Assembly: GCF_002752675.1 (NCBI RefSeq)
Contig: NZ_CP024608.1
Span: forward strand, 5,146,001 to 5,210,000
Direction: 5' to 3'
Source: Massilia violaceinigra
GTDB lineage: Bacteria > Pseudomonadota > Gammaproteobacteria > Burkholderiales > Burkholderiaceae_D
Length of the DNA stretch: 64,000 bases
Part shown: positions 17,574-26,743 of the stretch, piece after piece
Layout: the number at the start of each line of letters is the position of its first letter
Numbering within the stretch: the first letter of the stretch is position 1
Notes under the pieces: model-generated
Told to the model about the DNA's origin: nothing
The model's input: only the letters and a program-made list of their open reading frames with translations
Databases searched by the model: none
Made by a program: the position numbers and the translations under genes

Positions 17574-17638
17574 GTGATGGGGGGCGAGGAGGAGGCGGGG
17601 ACCCGGTCGGCAAGGTCGAAGTCGGAGGCCTGCATGGT

Positions 17639-18070
17639 CTAGTCGATGTCCAGGTAGCCGCGTTCCTGCGCCAACTGCTGATCTTCGAAAATAGCCATCG
17701 CCGTTTTCATGCGCCTGAATCCGAATTTTTGATAAAACGGTTCCTTGCCCGGCACCGCATACAGCAGGATCTTCTTGTGCCCGTGGGACAGCGCGACCAG
17801 CTTTGCGACGATTTGCTTGCCCAGGCCACTGCCCTGGTATTGCGGCAAGACCGCAACGTCGCACACGTAGGAGGTGTCGACGCCATCGGCCAGGGCACGT
17901 CCCACGCCGACAATGCGACCGTCCTCATGCACGAAGCAACGGTAACGGCTGTTGGTGAAAACGATTTTCAGATTGGCGGCGCTCTTGTCGCCAAGCGGCG
18001 CGACCTTGTATAGCGCCGACAGTTCTTCCCAATCGACTGCATCGAGCGAGTCGGTCCATTCCAGTGCCAT
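17639..18070 (-). CDS. GNAT family N-acetyltransferase
   Basis: 143 residues. The acetyl-CoA binding motif is VAVLPQYQGSGLGKQIV, followed by LYAVPGKEPFYQKFGF, the typical beta5-beta6 segment. It acetylates an unknown small molecule or protein. It sits alone between the MBL/Rieske gene (convergent) and the LysR remnant (same strand, 39 bases away). Confidence 0.88.
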   Translation of the reverse strand: MALEWTDSLDAVDWEELSALYKVAPLGDKSAANLKIVFTNSRYRCFVHEDGRIVGVGRALADGVDTSYVCDVAVLPQYQGSGLGKQIVAKLVALSHGHKKILLYAVPGKEPFYQKFGFRRMKTAMAIFEDQQLAQERGYLDID

Positions 18071-18109
18071 GCGGGTCCCCCTAAGTGAAATGTTTAGAAA
18101 GTTCCCACA

Positions 18110-18998
18110 TTAACGCAATTGCAAGTTTTGCGCCAAGTGGCTGAACACAGTCGCGATACGCCGCAGGTATCTGGACTCGGTATGCGTCAGCAACCATAGC
18201 TCGGTCTGGCATTCGTCGAGTACCGGGCTCAGTTGCCTGAGGTCCAAGCGTGCTTGCGCCAGGAATAGCGGCAACACGCCCACGCCCAGACCCATGGCCG
18301 TGAACTCGGCCACTGTCAGGATGCTGTTGACGCGATAGCGCGGTGCCACCTTGGGAAAATGCCTGCGTCGCCACAATACCGACGGATGCTCGGGCATGGC
18401 GTCGTCCGGGGCAATCCAGGCCAGCGATCCGGCGCGCTCGGGATCGAACTGCGTTGGCGCGCCATCTTTCGCCCCGAACAGGGCAACCCTGATCGGCCCC
18501 ACGTGCTTGCCCACCACATGCGGCGGGGGACGCTTGGTGACGCGCAGGGCAATGTCGGCGTCGCGCTGCGTCAGGTTGGCCAGCTCGTTGCCGGTGTGCA
18601 GCTCGAAACCCAGCTTCGGGTGCAGTACCGTCAAGGGCTTCAGGGCGGGCGCGAGCAAGCCATGCAGGATCGTGTCCGTCGTGGTCAGCCGTACCGAGCC
18701 GGCAACCTCATCAGGTTGGCTTTGCAGCAGTGCACGGGCGGCCTCGACCTGGGTCTCGATGTGTTCGGCATGGAGGGCGACCTGGGCCGCCATTTCCAGT
18801 GGCACGCAGCCATTGCGCGAACGCTCGAACAAGCGTTGGCCGAGCCCCTTCTCGATGCGCTGGAGCACGCGAAACACCGTGGAGGCGTCCACGTTCAGCC
18901 GCGCGCCAGCTCCGGCGATAGTGCCGGCGCGCACCGAGGATCACCTGCATGTCCATCGCACTGAGCTGGTATTGCGTTTCTGCATTGATAGTCTGCAT
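18110..18998 (-). pseudogene. LysR-type regulator with frameshift in the HTH region
   Basis: The N-terminus MQTINAETQYQLSAMDMQVIL starts at ATG 18998 (AGG site upstream) but the rest of the helix-turn-helix, VRAGTIAGAGARLNVDASTV, continues in another frame from about 18934. Adding two bases (or removing one) at about 18935 restores a normal LysR N-terminus ending in QRIEKGLGQRLFERS. The effector-binding domain (LTTTDTILHGLLAPALKPL) is complete to the stop at 18110. As read, only an HTH-truncated protein could be made from GTG 18934. It is divergent from a DoxX gene, its likely former target. A sequencing error is possible. Confidence 0.75.
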
Positions 18999-19068
18999 GG
19001 TTGCCTATTTTCATTGCAAATTCGAATCGTTATATTACCTGCATTCACTCATAAGAAAGGAGCAACCC

Positions 19069-19449
19069 ATGAAAACCGCACCCCGCCAAAGCGCGGCCGC
19101 GGATGGCATTACCCTGCTGCGTATCAGCCTTGGCATCATGTGGATTGCCCACGCGCTGCTCAAGCTGTGGGTCATCACGCTGGCGCGCACGGCTACCTAC
19201 TTCGCCAGCGTGGGCTTGCCATCCGTGCTGGCCTATCCTGTTTTTGCGGCGGAACTGCTAGGCGGCCTGGCGCTGACACCGATCATGATGGCGGCGGCCG
19301 TTGTGCATGCGGGAAACGGCTGGGTGCACACGAGTCTGAACGGGGGCTGGGAATACCCGGTCTTCCTGTCGGTCGCTTCTGTCGCGCTGTGGCTGATCGG
19401 TGACGGCGCGCTTGCTGCCATGCGCAGCACGCGCTTCGCCCTGCGCTGA
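19069..19449 (+). CDS. DoxX family membrane protein
   Basis: 126 residues with ATG 19069 after a strong AAGGAG site. Four membrane segments are visible; LLRISLGIMWIAHALLKLW and the VVHAGNGWVHTSLNGGWEYP motif are typical of DoxX. Between ELLGGLAL and TPIMM about a dozen residues usual in this family appear to be absent, so it may carry a small in-frame deletion. DoxX proteins are inner-membrane proteins linked to redox and thiol stress. It is divergent from the LysR gene and precedes the GST gene by 12 bases. Confidence 0.85.
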   Translation: MKTAPRQSAAADGITLLRISLGIMWIAHALLKLWVITLARTATYFASVGLPSVLAYPVFAAELLGGLALTPIMMAAAVVHAGNGWVHTSLNGGWEYPVFLSVASVALWLIGDGALAAMRSTRFALR

Positions 19450-19461
19450 TCGGATTGCACG

Positions 19462-20168
19462 ATGAATCCGACACTGACACTCATCAGCCACGCACTCTGC
19501 CCATACGTGCAGCGCGTCGCCATCGTGCTGACCGAAAAGGGCCTGCCGTTCGAGCGCCGCGCTATCGACCTGTCGGCCAAGCCGGACTGGTTTCTTGCCG
19601 TCTCGCCGCTCGGGAAAACGCCGGTGCTGCTGGTCGATGGCCAGCCGCTGTTCGAATCGGCCGCCATCTGCGAATACCTGGACGACGAATATGATCCGAA
19701 AATGCATCCCCGCCACGCCCTTATCCGGGCCCGGCACCGGGCCTGGATCGAATTCGCGTCGGCAACGCTTACCTCGGTGGCCGGTCTGTACGGTTGCGCC
19801 GCCGACGACGCGCTGGCGGTCAGGGCCGATGATCTGCAGGCAAAGTTCGCCACGCTGGAACTGGCGCTGGCCGACAGCGGGCGCACCGGCCCTTCTTTGC
19901 GGGCGCGCATTTTGCGCTGGTCGATGCCGCGTTCGCTCCGGTATTTCGCTACGTCGACCTGTTCGGCCATCTTCCGGGTCTCAATTTCCTCGAGGCGATG
20001 CCCGAGGTCAGCCGCTGGCGCAAGGCATTGCAAGCGCGGCTGTCTGTGCGCAATGCGGTGGCGGATGACTACCCGCAGCGATTGCATGCGTTTGTGCTGG
20101 GTAAGCGTGGCGCCTTGGCGCGCGCGCTGCTGTTGGCCGCGCCCCCTGCATCAGGGCGACGCTCTTGA
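19462..20168 (+). pseudogene. Glutathione S-transferase, frameshifted
   Basis: The N-terminal thioredoxin-like domain is intact: SHALCPYVQRVAIVLTEKGL, then SPLGKTPVLLVDGQPLFESA and the ICEYLDDEY end. At about 19890 the frame breaks in GGCCCTTC. Restoring one C gives GPFFAGAHFALVDAAFAPVF and a normal GST C-terminal domain to TGA at 20166-20168. The uncorrected frame runs on without homology to 20493. The event is a one-base loss in a short C-run, so either a real mutation or a read error. It follows DoxX in one operon. Confidence 0.8.
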
Positions 20169-20645
20169 GGCCGATGGCACCGGCGCGGCCCAATATCGAT
20201 TCACCGGGTCTTGTTCCACCCGCGCCGACGTGCCGGCGGACGGTTGCGGCAAGTGTCCCAGCACCTTGCGCAGCGCGCCGTGCGCCATCGCGACCTCGGG
20301 CGAATCATGCAGCAAGATCAGATACTTGGCCCGGAACGCGCTGCCGGCCGCGGTACCGGGTCCGACCAACTCCTCGATCTGCCCGCGCCAGCCGGCGATG
20401 ACGTCGGTGCTGAGCGTTTCCGGCTCGTCCAGCGCTTCGTCGAGCGCGGCCATGAGGACCGACATCGGTTGCAGCCACGCGAAATGGGGGTGACTCGTGA
20501 TCAGCTGCAGATGCTCCAGCGGGCCGCCGACCGCACCGAAATACACCGTCTCCACGTCGATCAGCGCCTTGTGCACTGTGCGCAAGGCGCGCGGCACGGC
20601 CTGGAGACTGATGCGCAGCGCGGTGTTGTCATTTGCTTGGTTCAT
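20151..20645 (-). CDS. Conserved hypothetical protein
   Basis: 164 residues (MNQANDNTALRISLQAVPRA) with GGGA upstream of ATG 20645. It is acidic and helix-rich (ALRTVHKALIDVETVYFG, PHFAWLQPMSVLMAALDEAL) with no signal peptide or membrane helix. I do not recognise a named domain. Its 3' end overlaps the end of the GST gene by 18 bases, tail to tail. Codon use is like its neighbours, so it is a real gene. Confidence 0.75.
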   Translation of the reverse strand: MNQANDNTALRISLQAVPRALRTVHKALIDVETVYFGAVGGPLEHLQLITSHPHFAWLQPMSVLMAALDEALDEPETLSTDVIAGWRGQIEELVGPGTAAGSAFRAKYLILLHDSPEVAMAHGALRKVLGHLPQPSAGTSARVEQDPVNRYWAAPVPSASRASP

Positions 20646-20696
20646 TTTTGTTCCCGGGATCAAATACATTGAGTTGGACGACAGCGGTCCGCACGC

Positions 20697-21332
20697 CTAC
20701 AGCGTCATGATTCCGCGCCGCAGGGCGATCGTGGTGGCATGGGTGCGGTCTTTCGCGCCCAGCTTGGAGAGCACGGCGCTGACATGCGCCTTGACCGTTT
20801 CTTCCTTGATGGCCAGGCGCAGGCCCACTTCTCGGTTGGAATTGCCGTCGGCGACGAGGCGCAGCACTTCCAGCTCGCGTCCCGACAGGTTGTCGGTGCC
20901 GAAATAGGTTGCCATCTCGGCGGCCACTTCCGCCGGAATGTAACGGTGGCCGGCGTGCACCCGGTGGATCGCTTCGGCCAGGTTGAGGCAGATCGCGCAT
21001 TTGAGCAGGTAACCGGCGGCGCCGCCCCCCAGCGCGCGCGCAATACGGGCGTCGCCCTTGTAGGTGGTCAGCACAAGCACGCGCGCGTGGCGGTCGAGCG
21101 CGCGGATGGCCAGCATGGCGTCGTGCCCGTCCATCAGCGGCATTTGCAGGTCCATCAGGGTCACATCCGGGCGCATGCAGAGGAAGCGCTCGATCGCTTG
21201 CTCGCCATTGGCGGCGTGACCGACGATCTCGATGCCGCTGTCGCCCGCCAGCAGCGCCGCGATGCCTTCGCGCAGCAGACTGTGGTCGTCGGCGATCAGG
21301 ACGCGGATGGGACGGGCGGCAGCATGGGTCAA
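20697..21332 (-). CDS. NarL/FixJ-type response regulator
   Basis: About 211 residues. The receiver domain has VLIADDHSLLREGI and the phosphorylation site in VTLMDLQMPLMDG; the C-terminal LuxR HTH is LSGRELEVLRLVADGNSNRE and EETVKAHVSAVLSKLGAKDR. I take TTG 21332 as the start (AGAAAG 7 bases upstream) because it gives the usual NarL length; the frame extends to 21428 without homology. It is divergent from a HisKA_3-type sensor kinase starting at 21471, its likely partner. Confidence 0.9.
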   Translation of the reverse strand: MTHAAARPIRVLIADDHSLLREGIAALLAGDSGIEIVGHAANGEQAIERFLCMRPDVTLMDLQMPLMDGHDAMLAIRALDRHARVLVLTTYKGDARIARALGGGAAGYLLKCAICLNLAEAIHRVHAGHRYIPAEVAAEMATYFGTDNLSGRELEVLRLVADGNSNREVGLRLAIKEETVKAHVSAVLSKLGAKDRTHATTIALRRGIMTL

Positions 21333-21470
21333 GGATAAACTTTCTGAAAGAAAATACCGGCAATCATGCCATGCGCCGGTGGCCGCCGCTTGGATCAGTT
21401 TGCTGTAAAAGTATTGCTGCACCGCCACAATCCCGTATCATGCTGGCATTTTTCGCAACATGGAGCTTTT

Positions 21471-24400
21471 ATGACGGCATTTCGACGCTGGCAGCAGCGG
21501 GCGCTGGCGGTGCTTCTGGCGCTCGCAACGGTGCTGCCGGCCACGGCCGCCAGTCCCGCCGCGACACCCAGCAAACCGCTGCCGCAAGTCAAGCCGGCCC
21601 CGGCGCAGGCCCCGGCAATCACCCTGCATCACACCAGCTGGACCGCGCGCGACGGCGCCCCGACCATCATTTTCGCCATGGCCCAGTCGCCCGACGGCTG
21701 GCTGTGGCTGGGCGCCAGCACCGGGCTATACCGTTTCGACGGCGTGAAATTCGAGCGCTACGTGCCGCGCACCGGCAGCCTGGCCTCGCCGGGCGTGTCG
21801 GCGCTGCTGGCCCTGCCGTCGGGCGAAGTGTGGATCGGCTACCGCAGCGGCGGCGTCGCGCTGCTCAAGGATGGCGCGCTGCGCCATTACGGCAGCGCCG
21901 AGGGCATGCCGCCCTCGTCGCCGCATGCGATCCGGCGCGACGCGCAGGGCCGCATCTGGCTCGCCAGCAAAAGCGGTCTGTTCCGGCTGAACGGCGAGCG
22001 CTGGGAAAAGATGCCCGGTTTCGAGAAACTGGCCAACCAGCCGCAGGCGATGATGTCGGACAGCCGCGGCCGCTTTTGGGTCGGTAACGTCGAGACCGCC
22101 TTCGTGCTCGAACCGGGCGCGTCGGCATTTCGGCGCCTCCCCAATGTACTCGACCTGAGCGGCAATCTGATCGAAGCGCCCGACGGCACGATCTGGAGCA
22201 ATGGCGGGCGCAACAACAGCCTCGAAGTCGTCGACCAGCAGCCGCTCGGCACGGCGCGTTTTCGCCGCGTCGGCGGGGAGTATTCCTCGCACATGCTGTT
22301 CGACGCCGAAGGCGAGCGCTGGCTGCTGCGGCGCGAAGGCGTCGAGCGCAGCTTCAGCATCGACGGCCACGCGGTCACCCAGCGCCTCACGCCGCAGCAG
22401 GGCTTGAGCGGCTACATCGTGTTTACCGCGCTGGAGGACCGCGAAGGCAATATCTGGGTTGCCAGCAACAGCGGGCTGGACCGGTTCCGCCGCACCAAGC
22501 TTGAAGCCGCTGCCTTGCCGTTGTACTACGGCGGCGAAGCGCGCGCGCTGGCCGCCGCCGACAACGGCGCCGTCTGGACCGATGGCTTCTTCGTGCCCGG
22601 CGCGCGTTCGGTGCCGATTCCCGCGGCCGAGATGCCCTCGAACGGCATCGCCGAACTGACTTGCCTGTACCGCGACAACGATGGAATTATCTGGGCAGGC
22701 GGCCATCGCGGCGTGTCCTACCTCGATGGCAAGACATTCAGCAAGCTGGCGGGCCCACCGGACACCGAGGGCCGCCCGGTGCACGCCATCGCCAAGGAAG
22801 CCGACGGCACCATGTGGATCTCGTTTAACGGCGGTGGCGTCTACGAGCGCCGCGACGGCGAATGGCGCAAGGTCGTGCCGTATGCCGACTACGCCTCGCG
22901 CGGCGCGACCAGCGTCACGGCCATGGCCGGTGGCCAGCTGTGGCTGGGCTACATCGGCAACCGCATCGCGCTGCGCGAGCAAGGCAAGTTCCGCCTGCTC
23001 GGCGCCGCCGAGGGCTTGCAGGTGGGTGTCGTGTTCCAGGTGTACCGGCATGCCAGCCAGACCTGGATCGGTGGCGACAGCGGGGTGGCGTACTTCGACG
23101 GCAAGCGCTTTCATCCGCTGCTTGGCATGAATGACGAAAAATTCATGGGCGTGTCCGGCATCGTGGCCTCCGCCAGCGGCCAGTTGTGGCTCAATGGCAG
23201 CGAAGGCATCAGCGTGATCGAAGCGTCCGAGCTCAAGCGTGCTATAGCCGAGCCGGGCTATCGCGTGCGCTTCGTGCGCTACAACCAGGAAGATGGCTTG
23301 ACCGGTACCGCGCCGCAGATGGTGCCGGTGCCGTCTGCGGTGGCCGCGAGCGATGGCCGCCTGTGGTTCACCACCGCCAACAGCGTCGTCTCGGTCGATC
23401 CGGCCCGGCTGCGCCGCAACCTGCTGGCCCCACACGTGGAAATGCGCGGCGTGACCGTCGAAGGCCAGAACTATCCCGCGCGCGACGGCTTGCGCCTGCC
23501 GCCCGGCACGCAGCGCTTGCAGCTCGACTACACGGCGCTGAGCCTGTCGATGCCCGAGCGCGTGGCGTTCCGCTTCCGCCTCGAAGGGCAGGACGCCGGA
23601 TGGACCGCCGCCGGCCCCGGCCGCAGCGCTTTCTTTACGGGCATGGGCCCGGGCGAGTACCGGTTCCAGGTGCAGGCGTCGAACGAGGACGGCGTCTGGA
23701 GCAGCACCGGCGCCATCTTCCAGTTCAGCATCGCGCCGACCATCACCCAGACCGTCTGGTTCCGCGCCGCCTGCGTGCTGCTCGCGCTGGTGCTGCTGTG
23801 GGCGCTGTACCGCTGGCGCATGCGCCAGTTGGCGGCCCGCATCCAGGGCCGGCTGCAGGTGCAGGTGGACGAGCGCGAGCGCATCGCGCGCGAGCTGCAC
23901 GATACCTTGCTGCAGGGCGTGCAGGCGCTGATCCTGCGTTTTCACATGGCGGCGACCAAGGTCGGGGCCCACGAACCGGTCAGGCAACTGATGGATAGCG
24001 CGCTCGACCAGGCCGAGCTGATGCTGCAGGAAGGGCGCGACCAGGTACAGGACTTGCGCGCGCACGATCATTTTCAGGCGGACATGGCGGGCATGCTCGA
24101 ACGCGAAGGCAAGCGCATGGCCGAGGAGCGCGGCGTGCAGTTTGCGCTGAGCGAGGCCGGACGGGCGCGCGCGCTGCCGCCGCTGGTGGCGCACGAGGTG
24201 TACCGGATCGCGAACGAGGCGATGCTCAATGCCTTCCAGCATGCCAAAGCGAGCAAGATCGAGGTGGAATTGCTGTACGAGCGCAAGGAACTGACGGTCG
24301 TGGTGCGCGACAACGGCTGCGGCTTGCCGGCCGAGGTGCTGCGCGACGGCGGCTCGCCGGGCCACTGGGGCTTGCCCGGCATCAGCGAGCGGGCCGAGCG

Positions 24401-24485
24401 CCTGGGCGCGAACGTGCGCTGGACGTCGGCGCCAGGGCAGGGCAGCGAGATGCGCCTGAGGCTGCCCGGCACGCTCCTGATGTAA
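21471..24485 (+). CDS. Propeller-type sensor histidine kinase (Reg_prop, Y_Y_Y, HisKA_3)
   Basis: 1004 residues. A signal peptide precedes a large periplasmic part made of two-component propeller repeats (WLWLGASTGLYRFDGVKFER and similar WIG/WLA blades, about residues 60-650). A Y_Y_Y domain follows (about 690-755), then a membrane helix near 762-782 and a HisKA_3 dimerisation region with ELHDTLLQG (His810). The HATPase ends with RDNGCGLP and HWGLPGISERAERLGA. This class phosphorylates NarL-type regulators, which fits the divergent regulator. ATG 21471 has GGAGC upstream. Related proteins often sense carbohydrate; the ligand here is unknown. Confidence 0.92.
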   Translation: MTAFRRWQQRALAVLLALATVLPATAASPAATPSKPLPQVKPAPAQAPAITLHHTSWTARDGAPTIIFAMAQSPDGWLWLGASTGLYRFDGVKFERYVPRTGSLASPGVSALLALPSGEVWIGYRSGGVALLKDGALRHYGSAEGMPPSSPHAIRRDAQGRIWLASKSGLFRLNGERWEKMPGFEKLANQPQAMMSDSRGRFWVGNVETAFVLEPGASAFRRLPNVLDLSGNLIEAPDGTIWSNGGRNNSLEVVDQQPLGTARFRRVGGEYSSHMLFDAEGERWLLRREGVERSFSIDGHAVTQRLTPQQGLSGYIVFTALEDREGNIWVASNSGLDRFRRTKLEAAALPLYYGGEARALAAADNGAVWTDGFFVPGARSVPIPAAEMPSNGIAELTCLYRDNDGIIWAGGHRGVSYLDGKTFSKLAGPPDTEGRPVHAIAKEADGTMWISFNGGGVYERRDGEWRKVVPYADYASRGATSVTAMAGGQLWLGYIGNRIALREQGKFRLLGAAEGLQVGVVFQVYRHASQTWIGGDSGVAYFDGKRFHPLLGMNDEKFMGVSGIVASASGQLWLNGSEGISVIEASELKRAIAEPGYRVRFVRYNQEDGLTGTAPQMVPVPSAVAASDGRLWFTTANSVVSVDPARLRRNLLAPHVEMRGVTVEGQNYPARDGLRLPPGTQRLQLDYTALSLSMPERVAFRFRLEGQDAGWTAAGPGRSAFFTGMGPGEYRFQVQASNEDGVWSSTGAIFQFSIAPTITQTVWFRAACVLLALVLLWALYRWRMRQLAARIQGRLQVQVDERERIARELHDTLLQGVQALILRFHMAATKVGAHEPVRQLMDSALDQAELMLQEGRDQVQDLRAHDHFQADMAGMLEREGKRMAEERGVQFALSEAGRARALPPLVAHEVYRIANEAMLNAFQHAKASKIEVELLYERKELTVVVRDNGCGLPAEVLRDGGSPGHWGLPGISERAERLGANVRWTSAPGQGSEMRLRLPGTLLM

Positions 24486-24534
24486 GGGCTCAGTCGGCCT
24501 TGCGCGCTTGCGCGGCAAGGTGTTCGCCGATAAG

Positions 24535-24828
24535 TCAGCTGTGCAGTTCATTGATATGCACCACCTGGCTGACGATCAGGTCGTTGCTGCCGTCATCGCC
24601 CGTCCAGGCGCAGGCGCCGGCCAGCGGGCGCGCTTCGATCAGGATGGTTTCGTGCGCGCCCAGCAGGCGCGCCAGCTGCGCCCGGGCCGATTCACGACCG
24701 CGGGGCGCGCGGGCGATGGCCGATTCGTCGGCACCATCCTGTGCCAGGGCGAACGCGACGCCGCCGAGGGTCCGTACGCATCTTGACAAATCCCGTCGCG
24801 CTGCAATACCCTCCGCTGCCAGCGACAA
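24535..24828 (-). CDS. Small hypothetical protein, possibly N-terminally truncated
   Basis: 97 residues, readable from a TTG at 24828 to TGA at 24535. The stretch from VAFALAQDGADESAIARAP to VVHINELHS has GC-rich third codon positions, as real genes here do. The first 17 residues do not, and no ribosome site is visible, so the true start may be internal or the gene may be a remnant. No known domain is recognised. Confidence 0.45.
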   Translation of the reverse strand: MSLAAEGIAARRDLSRCVRTLGGVAFALAQDGADESAIARAPRGRESARAQLARLLGAHETILIEARPLAGACAWTGDDGSNDLIVSQVVHINELHS

Positions 24829-24960
24829 GCGGTTTCGTTGGTGACGCCGATCGTGTGCGGCGGCCGCGATGCCGGCGCGGCTATTGTCGCGCGCTGCTTC
24901 TCGCTGCCGACATGCTCCGCCACGGCCTGCTGCCGTTTCATTCCATCGACACGATTACCT

Positions 24961-25530
24961 ATGATGAACATTGAAAAATTTGGGATGGGTGTATTTTATA
25001 TCCATGACTTTCTCAGCCCGCAGGAATGCGCACGGCATATCGGCGAAAGCGAAGCAATCGGCTACACGGCGGCTGGCCTGACCACCAGCGAGGGCGACCG
25101 GATCAACCGCGATTACCGCACCAACGACCGCATCATCCATGACAATGCCGCGCTGGCCGGTCAGCTCTACCAGCGGGCATCGCCGGTGCCGCCGCCGCTG
25201 CAGCGCGACTGGACACTGAGCGGTTTCAACGAACGCTTCCGGTTCTACCGCTATCAGGGCGAGCAGTTTTTCAGCGCGCACAAGGATGGCAGTTATGCCC
25301 GCAGTGGGGCGGAGGAGAGCTTTCTGACCTTCCTGATTTACCTCAATGACGATTTCACCGGCGGCCATACCGACTTTGCGTGGGAGAGCATCAAGCCCAG
25401 GGCCGGTTCCGCGCTGGTGTTTCCTCATCGCCAGATGCATCAGGGATCGGCGGTGCAAAGCGGTACCAAGTACGTCCTGCGTACCGACGTCATGTATCAC
25501 GCGCCGGCCGGGTACGCACCAGAGAGGTAA
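24961..25530 (+). CDS. 2-oxoglutarate/Fe(II) oxygenase (prolyl 4-hydroxylase-like)
   Basis: 189 residues starting MMNIEKFGMGVFYIHDFLS. The metal-binding HxD is in FFSAHKDGSY, the second histidine in RQMHQGSAV, and the 2-oxoglutarate-binding basic residue in KYVLRTD. The FLIYLNDDFTGGHTDF strand is typical of the P4H-like family. It should hydroxylate a protein side chain or small molecule. No clear ribosome site precedes either ATG (24961 or 24964). A DUF2164 gene follows 43 bases on. Confidence 0.85.
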   Translation: MMNIEKFGMGVFYIHDFLSPQECARHIGESEAIGYTAAGLTTSEGDRINRDYRTNDRIIHDNAALAGQLYQRASPVPPPLQRDWTLSGFNERFRFYRYQGEQFFSAHKDGSYARSGAEESFLTFLIYLNDDFTGGHTDFAWESIKPRAGSALVFPHRQMHQGSAVQSGTKYVLRTDVMYHAPAGYAPER

Positions 25531-25573
25531 GTCTGCTAAGCTGCGGCTCCCAATCACGTTCTACAAAACAACG

Positions 25574-25825
25574 ATGTCCATCAAACTGAACCAGGAAACC
25601 GAGGAGCGCCTGCTGTCCTCCCTGCAGCGCTATTGCATGAAGAATTTCGACGAAGAAGTTGGTGTGCTCAAGGCGCGCCTGCTGCTCGATTTCTGCCTGC
25701 GCGAAATCGGCCCATCCATCTACAACCAGGCGGTGCAGGATGCCCAGGCGGTGATGCAGGAAAAAATCGCCGAAGTCGACACCAATTGCTACGAGACTGA
25801 ATTTGCCTATTGGCAGAAGAAGTAG
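25574..25825 (+). CDS. DUF2164 family protein
   Basis: 83 residues: MSIKLNQETEERLLSSLQRY, then FLREIGPSIYN-like DFCLREIGPSIYNQAVQDAQ. This is the usual size and layout of DUF2164, a small helical family with no known function. It probably shares a transcript with the oxygenase. Confidence 0.85.
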   Translation: MSIKLNQETEERLLSSLQRYCMKNFDEEVGVLKARLLLDFCLREIGPSIYNQAVQDAQAVMQEKIAEVDTNCYETEFAYWQKK

Positions 25826-26022
25826 CGCGTCGCCGGACTGCCGCAGCCGGCTGGTCAGGCCCGTCGGGCCTTGGGTGAAACGTCCTGAAACGCGACAATA
25901 AACCCTTTCGCACTGTTCCTTGACCGCCGGCACTGTCGTGTTTGCGGTACGAAAACTGGGTGCGGCGCCGCGGCGCGAGCGCGCCACCGGCGTGGATCAT
26001 GAGCGGCGCGCGGCGGCCGGCA

Positions 26023-26439
26023 TCAGGGCATGCGGTCGATCAGGTCCTTGATCGTGCCCGGATTGACCGGTTTGACGAAATAATGGTCGAAGCCCGCGCC
26101 GAGCGAACGCTGCTTGTCGTACGCCTGGCCGTAACCGGTCAGGGCGATCAGCACCGCGCCCGAGGTGTCCGGCAGGCGCCGCAGGTTTTCCGCCAGCACG
26201 TTACCGTTCATGCCGGGCAGGCCGATGTCGAGCACGCACACCTGCGGGCGCAGTTCGCGCGCCAGGTTCAGGGCTGCGTACGGATCGGTGGCGATGGTCA
26301 CCGCGTAGCCGGACAGTTGAAGATAGGTGCCGAGCGTATCGGCTGCGTCGGCGTTGTCGTCGACGATCAGTACCCGGGGGCGTTCTGTTGCCGACGGCGT
26401 CGGACTTGTAGCGATGGTTTGTGGCTGCACTGTGTACAC
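26023..26439 (-). CDS. Single-domain CheY-like response regulator
   Basis: 138 residues with an 18-residue disordered N-terminus, then a receiver domain: VLIVDDNADAADTLGTYLQL, phosphorylation site in VCVLDIGLPGMNG, and the conserved Lys in YFVKPVNPG. There is no output domain. It is divergent from the diguanylate cyclase at 26744. Regulators of this type often follow hybrid kinases; no such kinase is adjacent. Confidence 0.9.
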   Translation of the reverse strand: MYTVQPQTIATSPTPSATERPRVLIVDDNADAADTLGTYLQLSGYAVTIATDPYAALNLARELRPQVCVLDIGLPGMNGNVLAENLRRLPDTSGAVLIALTGYGQAYDKQRSLGAGFDHYFVKPVNPGTIKDLIDRMP

Positions 26440-26743
26440 CTTTTGGTCTTCGGTTCGATCACGAATCGGTCAGGCAGGGCGCTTGTGGCGGCACCATGCG
26501 CAGTTCCGTTAATTGATATGTCATGGGCATTCTTGCGGCGCGGGGCTTGTGCTTGGACGGTCGGCCAGCCAGAAAGCTCAACAATGTTCTTATGTTACGC
26601 TTTTTTACAAAATTGTTGCGTTCGCTTGAGCGCTACTGTCGCGCCTCTCGAGAGGGGCGCACGGGGGCGCCGACGCGGTAGAATGGCGGGCAAGGCGAAC
26701 CGCCTTGCGCTGACACCGCCTTTACTGCTGGAAGTTCACTTCG
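26440..26743. promoter_or_regulatory. Divergent promoter region
   Basis: About 300 bases between the CheY-like gene and the diguanylate cyclase. An AT-rich stretch at 26575-26622 has CAACAAT and ATTGTTG as inverted 7-mers about 27 bases apart. No gene seen. Confidence 0.4.

Noticed and set aside
21726..24551. 941-residue minus-strand frame antisense to the sensor kinase
   Set aside because: It is a mirror of the kinase reading frame with His/Ala/Arg-rich composition and no domain.
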